Part shown: positions 33,650 through 44,672 of the stretch, in pieces
How the letters are laid out: each line of letters begins with the position of its first letter
Numbering within the stretch: the first letter of the stretch is position 1
Assembly: GCA_023678885.1 (NCBI GenBank)
Contig: CM042985.1
Span: 17,710,465 to 17,774,464, forward strand
Direction of reading: 5' to 3'
Length of the DNA stretch: 64,000 bases
Source of the DNA: Pogostemon cablin
Lineage: Eukaryota; Streptophyta; Magnoliopsida; Lamiales; Lamiaceae
The notes under the pieces: generated by a model
Databases searched by the model: none
What the model was told of the DNA's origin: nothing
The model's input: the letters and a program-made list of their open reading frames with translations, nothing else
Program-made: the position numbers and the translations under genes

Positions 33650-33662
33650 CACCCCCAAACTT
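33650..33662 (-). other. Polypurine tract of A2
   Basis: The reverse complement reads AAGTTTGGGGGTG, identical to A1, directly against the 3' LTR. Confidence 0.85.
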
Positions 33663-35617
33663 AAAGTGTTGTGCGTCCCCGCACAACGAAAATGATAAAC
33701 CAAGGAGAGTGATTTTCACCTAGGAAAAGACTAAACGAACATAAGTAACAACACATCATTAGCAACAAGAATTACAAATTATGCTAAGGCATCCTACAAC
33801 ATTAAACTCATAACATGAAAAATTAACAAGTTCAATCTAAAGAGAATAAAAGTGTAATATAGTCCCTTTTAGTCCAAGCCTCACATAGATATCAATTTCA
33901 CTCAACACTCTTTAAAGTAGGGTAAAACAACACTCATCAATCGATTGGCTCGACTCGCTATAAGCTTGCTCGTGGACTACATTCACAAACCACCAAAGTT
34001 TAAATTAATGATCAAAAAGGTCTTTAATTGGGATGTAATGATAGGCTCTTTGGTAGGGTAGGAAGAATGTGGATAATAGTGACTAAACAAGTGTAAGTAA
34101 TCGAAGAGATGATCAACTTCCTCAACTTCTCCACTTTTCTTTATTCCTTTCTCAACTTTGGTAATCACAAGCACTAATCATCAACTTTCCTTAGATTTTG
34201 AGCTTCTTTTAATGCATGCTTCCTTTTTTGAACTTTTAAGTACTTGAGCATATTGTTATTGCTTTGCTCATTTTCTTATTTTGAGGTTGCATGTCCATTC
34301 TTTCTTGTGCTCTTTTTCATCCTTTTTCTTGCTTGTTTACCATTTCCTTTTTTCTTTTTATTCCTTATCAAACCTTTCTAGTTACCATCTCCTCAATCAC
34401 CCACACAAATGGTATATATGTAAGGCTTAAGTGGATAATCATGGCTTGTAATGTGCTTATATCACAATAAATAGGCTTTAAGGCTCAAAGTGGTTGACTA
34501 GGGATGATGTTCATGGTAGGGAAATATATGGTAATGACTATAATAACAAGGATGGCCTTAGATCATGTCACTAATCTCCACTAATCGGGCTCGTTCCTAT
34601 AGTCCTTGAGCAAGTTCTAGCTTATCAAACACAACCAATCCACTCATGAAGAAAAAAAAAACATGTATGCATGGTTGAGGCTCAAATTCTCACAAGCTTA
34701 TGCATTGGACCTTAAGAAACTTATTACACCACATTCATCTCAAAATTGAACAAGTTAAGTAAAACATGTCACAATTCGAAAGTGTAGAGATTCTTAATCA
34801 TAACTTGTCATCACTTATCACAACAACATGTCATCACTCATGTTCAAAAATGACTCACAACATCCCAAAACAAACCACCAAATATACCAAGACAAAAATA
34901 AGAAAACACACAAAACGTAAAATAAAGACTCAACAAACAAGAAACAACACAAAAACACATAACATGCAAAAACAAAAATCACCATCATTGAAAAATGAAA
35001 CACACATTCAAATCATCCATAACAATGTAAGCTCACAATCATCCCAACCTTTGATTGAAAAGTAAACCTCCCAAAAACATAACACATGAAGTAGCATGCA
35101 AATCCATCAATCCAAATCAAGATATGTCAAGCAACTAGAAGTGATAATGTGTAGAGTACTCCCTCAATAGGCATTTGGTAAAGAAAACGTTAGCTCCAAG
35201 CTCCATTCGTGCTTCCAATACCTTTCATTCATGCTCAAACACTCAACAAACACCATTAGTTCAACAACTTCATTATAAATATGGACTATCATGCACTTCA
35301 ACACAACCAATCATACCAAAATCCAACCAAACTCATGAGAAAATTTTTAAAATTAGCCCAAAAATATGAAAAGTATATGCTTTCAAAACAAAGTACGTCA
35401 CACCAAATCATATCCCCCCAAACTTAGATTGAAACAAGAGTTTCGAATTAAGTTTGCAAAAAGTGGTGTGACTTACTTTCACACTTCAAATCAAGCACTT
35501 ATCGTTTGTCCAATACGCATTCTCCTCACAAGCACAATCAACATACATACCAAAAATGCAAAACAAGCAAATCCACCATCCTTATTGAAAGCAATAAATA
35601 AAGCAATAAAAATAATG
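33663..35617 (-). other. Non-coding 3' region of A2
   Basis: Homologous to 5056-7156 of A1. It holds the conserved block GACATGATCTAAGGCCAT (reverse, 34552-34569), GAGAATTTGAGCCTC (near 34680-34695) and the inverted-repeat internal tract with CCCCCCAAACTTA..TAAGTTTGC at 35414-35457. No credible gene is seen. Confidence 0.6.
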
Positions 35618-35653
35618 ATGGGTTGCCTCCCATCTAGCGCTAAGTTTAACGTC
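35618..35653 (-). other. Conserved post-ORF hairpin motif (A2)
   Basis: In the transcript sense: GACGTTAAACTTAGCGCT, then ATGGG-AGGCAA-CCCAT. It begins about 27 bases after the stop codon of the 444-codon frame. The stem and loop are the same as in A1. Confidence 0.65.
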
Positions 35654-35679
35654 TTCAAGCCGGACGGGATATGGAGAAC

Positions 35680-37014
35680 TCATCGGAATGGCCACGGATA
35701 TCTTTCGTCCTTGCCATCGAATTTTAACCGTTGTGCTTCTTCTTCTATTAGGTATTTGTGGCAAGTGACGACCTCAGTTGCATCCTTCGAGCATGGCTTC
35801 AAAAATTCGACTCTCTTGAGCTTACACTCCATTGCCCTCTCCATTCTTGAACACCACTTATTCCTCCTTACCAAATAGATCTCCAACATCTCTTCGAGTT
35901 CTCTTTTGTTTCTAAGGATATGAGAAAAATCAATGGGTAAAACAAAATCAATATAAACAATATTATCAAGTTCAAAGCAACTTAAAGAGTTTAAAGGTTT
36001 AGAAATGCTCATTTCACTCTTCAAGTCATCATCATTTGCTTCTTGACTTTGTTCCTTCTCTTCAACATCATTTGCCTCAATCGGCTCTTCAAACACCTCA
36101 TTTGATTCTTCATCCCCCAGATTCTCTTCTTTCTCCAACTCTTCTTCGACTTTGCTCACCTCTTCCAATTCTTCAACTTGTTGAAAATTGTTCAAAGCAC
36201 TTACAATTTGGCTCACTTGATGCTCCAAGGCTTTGAGTCTTTGATCATTATTTTCTTCAATAGCCTTGAATCTTCTTTCAATAACTTCATCTTGAGTTTT
36301 GTTGGAAGCAATCAACTTTTCAAGAAATACTTCTAAAGATGATTTTTCTTCTTCGACTTGTTGAAAGTCTCCTCCCTCTTGGTTGTCACAATTCCATTCT
36401 TGATTTGGTGGATAATTCCCATGAAAACTTCCTTCATAGTTATGTTGAAAATTTCCTTGGAAATCATCCACTCCCATGAAAGAAACATCTCCTACTTGAT
36501 GCGTAGGCATCCTCCACTCTTCTTGCTCCATAGGACTAGGAATCGACACACCTTGCACATTTTGAGCACTCCCCAAACTTGAACTAGACAAGACTTGACC
36601 ATAAGCACCTTGATTCGTCATCCTTATTTGTCTTGTCACTTCCAAAGTAACTTGGGTAATTATCTCGGAGGATTCATTTTGAAGAAAACTTGATTGAGGA
36701 TCTTGACCTTCATCACTTCCTTGAGCACTTCTTCTATATAATTCAAGTAAAGCGTAGTTTTGGAACGGAGGAGAAGTGTTGGTGTTGGGATTTGGTGGAG
36801 AATAAGTGTATGCTTGATACGGATAGAATGTATTTGCATTGTAAGCTTGTTGCCATTCTCCAATTTTTCCTTGATTGTAGTATTGAGAGCTATCTTGATT
36901 CATTTGGAAGTTGTACCCATAGTTGCTCTCATTCATATAGCCTCTTGATTGTGGAGGTGGAACCCTTGCAAATTGATCCCCAAAGACATTTGTGAATTTG
37001 TTCCAACCATCCAT
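35680..37014 (-). CDS. Intact 444-aa gag-linker protein without capsid or protease domains (A2)
   Basis: A complete frame from MDGWNKFTNVFGDQF to ERYPWPFR. Residues 1-120 are Y/N/Q/P-rich. Residues 185-225 are N/G/F-rich with FQGNFQHNYEGSFHGNYPP, matching the same segment of A1 (QGNFQNNYQGN). Residues about 225-270 form a coiled coil (LEKLIASNK, ERRFKAIEENNDQRLKALE), also as in A1. Then comes a Glu-rich tract of about 80 residues. The last 110 residues (FVLPIDFSHILRNKRELEEM, then EIYLVRRNKWCSRMERAMEC) have no counterpart in A1. The frame is open, although the capsid domain that normally precedes the linker and the protease that follows it are missing. The start is the first ATG after a leader homologous to that of A1. 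Function is unknown; self-association through the coiled coil is plausible. Confidence 0.72.
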   Translation of the reverse strand: MDGWNKFTNVFGDQFARVPPPQSRGYMNESNYGYNFQMNQDSSQYYNQGKIGEWQQAYNANTFYPYQAYTYSPPNPNTNTSPPFQNYALLELYRRSAQGSDEGQDPQSSFLQNESSEIITQVTLEVTRQIRMTNQGAYGQVLSSSSLGSAQNVQGVSIPSPMEQEEWRMPTHQVGDVSFMGVDDFQGNFQHNYEGSFHGNYPPNQEWNCDNQEGGDFQQVEEEKSSLEVFLEKLIASNKTQDEVIERRFKAIEENNDQRLKALEHQVSQIVSALNNFQQVEELEEVSKVEEELEKEENLGDEESNEVFEEPIEANDVEEKEQSQEANDDDLKSEMSISKPLNSLSCFELDNIVYIDFVLPIDFSHILRNKRELEEMLEIYLVRRNKWCSRMERAMECKLKRVEFLKPCSKDATEVVTCHKYLIEEEAQRLKFDGKDERYPWPFR

Positions 37015-37229
37015 TTAAATGCTCTTCTCAAGGCTTACTACAATTCTTCTCAAACTTGCTATTTTTGGCTTTGATCCCCCTTCCTCTTCTCTCAAGGTAG
37101 TGTCAAGTACCTATCAAAATGAAAAAATGAGATCAAAATTTTTCCAAAACAAATAATAAAAAGCAATAAAAATATCTCTATTAATACCAATCGAAACACT
37201 CCTTCGTTAAACCACTAGCAACCGTTGCC

Positions 37230-37247
37230 TCCCCGGCAACGGCGCCA
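37230..37247 (-). other. Primer binding site, tRNA-Asp (A2)
   Basis: The reverse complement is TGGCGCCGTTGCCGGGGA, an 18-nt match, two bases from the LTR. Confidence 0.92.
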
Positions 37248-37249
37248 TT

Positions 37250-38996
37250 TGATTAGCCATAATATAGTGGGCATGACCAATTAAAGAAATTATCGAACCA
37301 CAGGGAGGAAGGTACTAGGGTCTAAGCGATCTCGTGTTTGTCATAGTATTATAGAGATGAACGAGAAGGGGAGATAATCAAGAAATGACAATAAAATAAA
37401 TGGATAGATGAATGGGAGATGGATGAATGAGCCAAGTAGATAGAGATGAGACTAGCAATACTTAAAGCATAGAAAATCTAGGTATCATGCAATGAATTCA
37501 TATGTGTCATGGGTAAGAGACTAAGGGCCAACACTAAGATCACCTAAACTCCCTCTCGGAATGAAAAGGATATGGTTCTAAACATAGCTCAATGGAGTGG
37601 TTCTCACTTAAACAATTCCAACTAGGTACTAAGCTTAAATGAGAGTCCCTTCACACAATTAATCAACCTCTCGATCAAACCAATTACATGTCCTACCAAA
37701 GGGTTCTAAACTATGAAGGACTTCTCAATCTCTTCACAATTTATAATGCACATGAGGTGTTTGATGAAATGATTCACTCAATTATCCTAAGCATGCAATT
37801 GATTTCTCAATCTAATCACATATCTAGAACAACTAAACACACAAATCAACAAAACAAATCAAGCAATTAATAATCAATGATAGAAAATCAATTAACCCAT
37901 TCAACATAATCATTCAATTGCAAAATACCCAAAATTATCCAACACAATTCATATTGCTAATCTCACAAGGGAGATTAGCCTCTCATATCCATAAGAAAAT
38001 TAACATAGACATTAAATTCCTTACAAAACATGATAAACAATAGGTTTCAATACAAAGTTTGGATGAAAACTCCCTTGGATGTCTCCAATGGTGATCTTCT
38101 TCTTCCCCTTGCAATTCACCTCTCTTCCTTGCTTCTCTAGCTACTTGGATGATGGATTTGATGGAGGGGATCAAGTGTAGATGGATGGAATCAAGGAATG
38201 GTGAATGGGATGAAGGGTAGATGGAATGGAGAGGAAAAATGTGTGAAAAATGGTGTGTATTAGGTGTAGATCTGATCCCCACTGATATTTACACTCCAAA
38301 ATGGGTGTTTTTACCCCTTGGAACCTTCTAGAACACATTCTAATCATAAAAATGACTTTGGGCCGAGCATGGGTCGAATTCGGGTCAAGTTCGGGTCGGT
38401 GCAGCGCAGTCTCACCGTTTCGCGCATAACTTCCACATCCGATCTCCAATTTGAGTAATTCTTGCGCTCACGCGATCCTCTTTTCATTGGCTTTCTATCC
38501 ATATAAAGATCTGACAAAATATCCAATATTTGAAGGTGTAACAAGTCATACAAAGTAGCACAACCATGCTGAGTAGAAACAGCCTGCGCGACGTCACCAT
38601 TTTAATCATAACTTTCTCGTTTGGACTCGGATTGAAGTGTTTCTTATACCAAAACGATCCTCTTTTATGTGGCTTTCCAACCATATATCACACTTCTTGT
38701 TTTGAGCTCCAAAAGAGTACAGAAAAATTACACAAGTTGGACGTGCGTTTTTCAGCATTTTGCTTAATTTGACTCATTTTCCCTCGTTTCAACTCCGAAT
38801 TAAGCTTCGTTTTTTTCCAAATTTTCCTTCTCGCGTCTAGAATCCATTTTTACCTGGAAATCATACATTTAAGCTTATTCTCACACATTTCCATAAAAAC
38901 ACAAAACACAACCAAATAGAACATAAAATACGGATAAAATAATACGAAAACACATATAAAAAGACACTAAAATCTAGGTGAAAATATCACTCATCA
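37250..38996 (-). repeat. A2 5' LTR
   Basis: 1747 bp, nearly identical to 31903-33649. It shares the altered TATA site, so that change was present before insertion. Confidence 0.93.
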
Positions 38997-39737
38997 GGTA
39001 CTACTCTCGGATGAGATTAATTAATGGAGTTGTCAGCAACTTAATTAATTAATGGACATTGTATATCTTAAACATTGGGAGACTATCGGACTCATAATAA
39101 GAAGGAGCCCATAACGTAATTATGAGATTAGAACGCTAGTGCAGTAATAATATTTTAGTGGTATATATTATTATTATTGGACTTAAGTATAAGCTTTGGA
39201 CTAAGCTTGGATACTTAAGCCCAATGGAGGCCCAACTCTAATCTCTCCTCCTGGTCCCTATTGTAGCCCATATATAAGTCATCTTAGCTTTTCTAACCCT
39301 AGATGAGACACGCCTAACACGTGAAGAGGGTAGAAGGAATAGCAGATTAAGAAGATCTCGAAAATCGTCGCCCACACGACGTCGAGATTGGACTTGGGAA
39401 TATAGGAGAAGACTGGAAAGTTGTTTGCTACTGCTGTATGTCAACTTGCACAATTTTTAGGAAATTGTAAAGACCTCAGAACTGATCGTGTGATACACCA
39501 TTGGAAAGCCACTGAAGAGCGAATCTTTTTGGTGTATAGATCACTCAAATCGAAGACCAGACGAGAGAGTTATGGCCAAAACAGTGAGGCTGCACAAGCT
39601 GCCAGTGAGAATTTATCTTCTCTAAAAACTTTGGTGAAAGGTAATACGTTTCTTATTTTCATACTTCCGCTAACTATTAGAAATGTATGAAATTCCAATG
39701 GTTCATGTTAACTGAACGATTAAAAGCCAACAAAACA

Positions 39738-39861
39738 GACTCAAACGCACCTGATTCATGACTTTACACTATACCGCACGATTTATCTCAACTTAAGATC
39801 AAATCTTACATCATTATCCCACGAATCAAGGCTCAAAACACATGAATTTACACACTCATTA
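39738..39861 (-). repeat. B2 3' LTR, inner end
   Basis: It resumes the B2 LTR after Co-K, matching 50868-50984, and ends CACTCATTA. The polypurine tract AGTTTGGGGGTT (reverse) follows at 39862-39873. Confidence 0.8.
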
Positions 39862-39873
39862 AACCCCCAAACT

Positions 39874-41198
39874 AACATGTTGCTCTTCTCGAGGCAACGC
39901 TATCAAAACACAGTGGTAAGTGTAAATTTCACAAGTCTATCTAGTCAAATACAAGTCATACCTACACATGCAACTCTATCAACTTAAAACAAGTATCACT
40001 CGCATCATATATTTCATTCATGCAAAACATCACTCAATTATAATACAATTCGGAGTACTAATTCATCTTGCTCACAAGATAAGTGTTTGCTCTCGCACTC
40101 AAGTGTAAAAGATGTACACTTTAATGGGCTAGTATATACGCTCACTTCGATTCATATTTCCGCCTAACCATGAGCTTGACAATGGTCTCTAAAATCAACT
40201 TATAATTACTTCATTACTAGGATCATAAAGGACTTGCTTTTGGGTTGTAATGTTGGCTCTTTGGAATTTTTCTTTTCATCAAACATCTTCTTCTCTCCTT
40301 CTTATTCTCATGATCTCTGCGATTCACTTTTTCTTCTTTTTCTTGGCATCAATATCATTTTTCTTTTTTTCAAAGTATAAGGGTACCAATTTCGGTCACT
40401 ATCCTTCTAAGCAGTCGGGGTACCAGTTTCAGGCATTACCCCTAAACAAGATTTAACCATATTTTCCTTTCTTTAAATTCATGCTACTCAACCCCAAATT
40501 ATCTTCCTTCCTTCACATTCAAGCTAGCATTTATTCACCTCAACTATCTACTAATGAATAGAGTGTTCAACAAGGCTCATGTAAAGGATAAATAAAGGCT
40601 TTTTAGTCAAGGTTTGCCAAATAAAAAGCTTGTAAAGGCTAAAAGGGCTCGCAATGATTTATATAGTATATAGGAAGGTAAAATTTGGCTAAGTGACTCA
40701 GACAACAATAATGGCCTAAGATCATGTCCTAATAACTAATCAATCGTAAGTCTCAAACAAGACTCCAAGCTAAATTCTAGAATACAATCATATGAACGAT
40801 TCTTAAAAGAATAAACTATCATGCATATATCATAATTTCATAAGGCTCAAATTCTCATATGGATAAATAGAATCTTAAGCACTCCTTAAAGCATATAATC
40901 AAGATCAATTCGCAATGAACTCCACATATTTAACAAGTTACACATGCCTCTCATCAACAATATCAACACATGCAAAATATAAATGCAACATGCTTAACAA
41001 AGAATCCATCATAACAATCCAAATCAAGTATATCCAACCAATCCATCCTCAGGTATCAAGTATCATAATCTCCATCCAACATCAAATCAGAATATAAGTA
41101 GGCATACATGCCACTCACACCACAAATACCCATCCTGTAAAGAGAAAAAGAGAAGGGAGATGAGATGAAGAGACAAAGGGAAAAAAACCTGGAGCAAC
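39874..41198 (-). other. B2 non-coding 3' region with two covarying hairpins
   Basis: Shared with 53318-54640 of B3. It contains GACATGATCTTAGGCCAT (reverse, 40711-40728), GAGAATTTGAGCCTT (near 40842-40857), and hairpins at 40379-40406 and 40417-40442, each with a 14-nt loop. The reading frames here are short and T-rich, with no protein signal. Confidence 0.6.
40379..40442 (-). other. Pair of 14-nt-loop hairpins (B2)
   Basis: On the + strand: AAGGGTA, 14 nt, TATCCTT (one mismatch), then GGGGTA, 14 nt, TACCCC. The loops read CCAATTTCGGTCAC and CCAGTTTCAGGCAT. They correspond to the three hairpins of B3. Confidence 0.6.
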
Positions 41199-42720
41199 CT
41201 ACTCCTCCGGAGCATCATCCTCATCACCATCATCACTCATCTCCATGTGCCAAGAGTCAAAATCCCTATGGAGATTATTCAGCTTCCTATCTAGCTCACA
41301 CTCATTAGCCTGCATCTTTCCCAACCTCCTATCCATCTCCACGTAATCCGTATGCAGTGCAGTGTAACTCATATCAAGTGTTGCACAACTCGTGGTGAGC
41401 AAGCCTAGCTGGCGGTTCGTCTATTTCTAATTGTTGTTCAGGTTGGTTAAATGCTAGTTCAACAACCTGAACTGCTTCCTAAAGTACTCTTCAGGACTGC
41501 CCCAATACTGCTGCATTGACACTGCTGGAATAGGTCGTGGTGGTATCTCGTGCTGCTGCAGAATATCTATCTAACGATAAACCTGATCCGCTCCATGCTG
41601 CTGCTGTGGCTGTGGCTCGAACTGCCCTTTATCAACAATCCTCTGCAGCACTTGGTACATCCCTGCAGCGTACATCTGAGCCACAGTCCTCCAATCACAT
41701 TTCCTCAAGTACGTGATTGAGATAGCCTCATGCGCCAACGTGCTCATCAACTTGTTATCCTCACTCCGGATCGTAGTTAGATCACTCACATTAAATGGGA
41801 ACATATAAGAAAAGAGCTTAGATCCCCTCGCGTAGAACTAATCTCCATCGTAATGATGAGCAAATCCAGCTTTCACGTATGCACTCATGACTAGATCTGA
41901 ATCCTCAAGGATGGGTGTAATGCCAGAGAAATCCATATGGTACGACTCAGCCACAGTAGTGAGCAATCCACCAAAATTCACTCTCTGAAACGTTGAGCTC
42001 CTGAATTTGTACAGTTGTTGAATCAGATACGACACCATATTGAACCTTACTCCATTCAACATACACCAGAGAGCATACAACTCTCCTCTCGACTCGCAAC
42101 TCCCTTCAGAATGGGCAAACAGTGTGTTCCCCAAAACTCTATCCATGTATCAAATCATGAGATTATGAATCAAAGAAGCACAGGCTTCCTTGGTCTTGTA
42201 ATACATGTCCTCCCCAGAAATTGTTCTCATGAAGTCATTCACCTTGAAATACCCATTCTTATTCCTGGAGATGCCCCTCGGAGTCTCAAAAAGCACATTG
42301 AAATCCTCTGCTGATCATTTTCTCATCTCGCCTCCCAGCTGAAATGAATACTCATACGGGAGTAGACTCAAACCCTTCTTGATGGTGATTGAGCATAACA
42401 CCTCAGCAGTCACATGGAAGCAAGTCGGCTTCTTCAGCTCCATAAAGTGACATATACCTACTCGATCAAACATCCATATAATATTATCTCGGATGAGAAT
42501 TGTAATCATGGCCCCATCATCTTGGTACCTCATTCGAGCTATCTTATCAGACATGTCACTCCAACGATCCTTTATCTCCTGCCAATTCTCCATCCGAATC
42601 TTGAAATCTTTAGGCAGCCTCTCATTAAGCCTTATCTTCTTTGTGACTTCATCCTCACGAGATGGCCTATCTTGCCTCTTCTTTGATCGATCTTCAGTCT
42701 CCTTTCCTTTCCCTACAAAA
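41199..42720 (-). pseudogene. ATHILA-type ORF downstream of pol (B2)
   Basis: Four open segments in order on the minus strand (42593-42315, 42146-41838, 41804-41571, 41402-41199), separated by stops or shifts, form one former protein of about 480 residues. The second segment, RVLGNTLFAHSE..GELYALWCMLNGVRFN, resembles the ATHILA ORF-1 Pfam family as I remember it (RVLANTIFGR..ELFFLWAMLNGVQ). The end is acidic (DDGDEDDAPEE). Position after pol is where Athila elements carry this env-position ORF, whose function is unknown. The 5' end GGAAAGG at 42715 is preceded by TTTTTGTAG in the sense strand, a possible splice acceptor. I see no signal peptide. Confidence 0.65.
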
Positions 42721-43523
42721 ATAATACTTTAATACCAAATGGATACAAGGAAAGCAAACTAAATCCAATGCACAACTAACCATACATGAAACTCTACTCA
42801 AGAATTCAAGTTTAACAAGTATAATCAATTAAAAAAAGCATGCTTCCAAACTCTATGTGTCAAAAGCTTCACAACAATGAGTCATACATATATTATTTCA
42901 ATTTCACTTCATCTTCAACTCTTAAACTATCAACAATTTCAACAACCACTTACTTCCTTAAGCATGCATCCATCAACTTCTAATAATCAACTCTAAATTC
43001 AACATGCTTCACTTCACTTCTTGAATTACTCATCAATTTCACGTAAAAATCAAGGTCTAACAACAATTCAATAATTAAAATCAGACCCATCACTTGTTCA
43101 TAGGAAAATTCAAATAAAAATTCAATTTGTACCATGTATTCACATAAACACGAGTTCAATCGACATACCCACTTATAATCAAGCAATAGAACTTCAATCC
43201 TAGGGTAATAGAGTCAAGAAAACATATTTTTCAATCCAGCCATGATTTATATGAACTAATTATGAAAAATCCCTAATTTGGATGAAGAACCCTAGTTTTG
43301 CAAACAAATTTCTCCAAATCCGTGAGAAATCGAGTGTATGAATGATAGAAAGTGGTTTAATTGGAGTAGAATCAAGCAAAATCGAAGTTTATTTAGGCAA
43401 ATTGCAAAAAATCAAAACGTCAAAATTGGTTAAAATTTCAATATGCCACAAAAAATCAACTCCCCTAACATACGTTACAAAGAAAATATTATAATCTCTA
43501 TGCTACGATGTGGTAAGTATATC
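42721..43523 (-). other. B2 interval between integrase and the ATHILA-type ORF
   Basis: About 800 bp without a gene. It may be an intron or leader of the ATHILA-type transcript (sense strand ends TTTTTGTAG). The inverted-repeat internal tract lies at its upstream edge. Confidence 0.4.
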
Positions 43524-43524
43524 A

Positions 43525-43676
43525 CCCCCTCAAACTTAGTAGAAACTATAGTCGAAACTAAGTTTGCAAGAAGATGTAATTTTCAATAAGTGAGCATGTC
43601 AAATATAAAAAATTCGTACTCACACTAATGAAATAAAAAAATAAAACAGCCCCCAACAAGTGCTCTTATTTAATGT
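43525..43676 (-). other. B2 internal polypurine-like tract and post-ORF motif
   Basis: In the sense direction: GACATTAAAT..GAGCACTTGTTGGGGGC (43676-43649), then GCAAACTTAGTTTC...ACTAAGTTTGAGGGGG (43567-43525). It directly follows the end of integrase, which shows that these motifs mark the 3' end of gag-pol in the full-length lineage and were kept when pol was lost in A1, A2, B1 and B3. Confidence 0.6.
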
Positions 43677-43699
43677 CGGAGAGTCAGGACGGTACCAAT

Positions 43700-44585
43700 T
43701 CAATTCAAGGTATCCTCAAAGACGACACAAGCATTATCCGGTGACTTACAGTGCTTCAATCGATGCCCATTCGCTGATGTAATGTCTTCGTCCTTGTCCA
43801 TGAGTACAAAGCTCTCCCCTTCGCAGGCTCTATGGATAATGAACGGTCCCGTCCACTTCGATTTTAATTTTCCTGCAAAGAGCTTCAAACGAGAGTTAAA
43901 GAGTAGTACCTCATCACCTTGCTTGAATTCCTTGTAAGTGATATTCGAATCATGCCATTTATTCATTCTTTCCTTGTTGATCACCGAATTCTTGTAAGCT
44001 TGATTCCTGAACTCGTCTAGATGATTAATTTGAGCCATCCTCAACTCCTTTTGATTCTTAAGACACAAGTTCAAGTTTCTCAATGCCCAAAGAGCTTTAT
44101 GCTGAATCTCTAAGGGTAAGTGGCACAGATTCCTATAGACGATTTGATATGGTGACATATTAAGCACTTTCTTGTACGAAGTTCGGAAGCCCCCATAGCA
44201 CATCATCGAGCTTTATAGTCCAATCCTTCATCTTAGTTCCGACTACTTTCTCCAAAATTTGCTTCACTTGTCGGTTGGTGACCTCAGCTTGCCCATTCGC
44301 TTGAGGGTGATAGGGTGTAGTAATCCTATGCTTCACACCGTAATCCTTGAGCACTCTCTCTAGAAGCTTGTTGACGAAGTGGGAACCTCTATCGCTTACA
44401 AGTGCTCGAGGGACTCCATAGCAGGCAAAGATATATTTCTTCAAGAAAGACAACACGATCTTTGAATCATTCAAGCGAGTAGGAATGACCTCCACCCCAC
44501 TTATAAACGTAATCCATAGCAAGAAGGATGTAGAGAAATCCAATTGATGGGGGAAAAGACCCCATAAAATCGATCCCCCATACAT
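43700..44585 (-). pseudogene. B2 integrase
   Basis: Two overlapping frames (44585-44160 and 44206-43700). The core keeps GVPRALVSDRGSHFVN, with the second catalytic Asp, and NGQAEVTNRQVKQILEK, with the catalytic Glu, preceded by TPYHPQ. The first Asp region (DFMGPF in relatives) is altered near the start. The C-terminal part has MSPYQIVY, then KWTGPFIIH, typical of gypsy integrases. A frameshift near 44180 and the missing H2C2 zinc finger make it non-functional. Confidence 0.83.
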
Positions 44586-44672
44586 CGAAGATTTCTACAA
44601 CAATGCTTGGCTGAAGTGGTATCTCATCTCTCCTACTTATGTTTCCTATCTGTTAACATCTATCGCATGTCA

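Larger units (their letters stand above)
31903..38996 (-). mobile_element. A2: very young non-autonomous Gy-A element
   Basis: Perfect 5-bp duplication GGTAC (31898-31902, 38997-39001). The two LTRs are exactly 1747 bp each, and by eye I count about nine differences, near 0.5 percent. The internal region is 3.6 kb with a single 444-codon frame that lacks the capsid domain, protease, RT and integrase. Primer site and polypurine tract are intact. At a commonly used plant rate the insertion would be roughly 0.2 million years old. Confidence 0.93.
16488..39732 (+). mobile_element. Co-K: decayed copia element carrying B1 and A2
   Basis: LTRs begin TGTTGGAT and end CCAACA. An initiator-Met primer site lies at 17874 and a polypurine tract at 31240. 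The flanking bases are AAATG (left) and AAACA (right). Both derive from AAACG by one CpG transition each, so an original duplication AAACG is likely. The pol gene survives only as fragments, gag is not recognisable, and the element contains B1 (23957-30890) in pol and A2 (31903-38996) in its 3' LTR. Confidence 0.85.
31251..39732 (+). repeat. Co-K 3' LTR, split by A2
   Basis: Its own sequence is 31251-31902 and 39002-39732, joined at the A2 duplication GGTAC. It matches the 5' LTR throughout, including TATATAAG at 39271 and the end CCAACA. Confidence 0.87.

Noticed and set aside
35366..35878. Plus-strand frame of 170 codons
   Set aside because: It overlaps the 3' end of the A2 gag-linker frame and the non-coding motifs on the other strand; no features.
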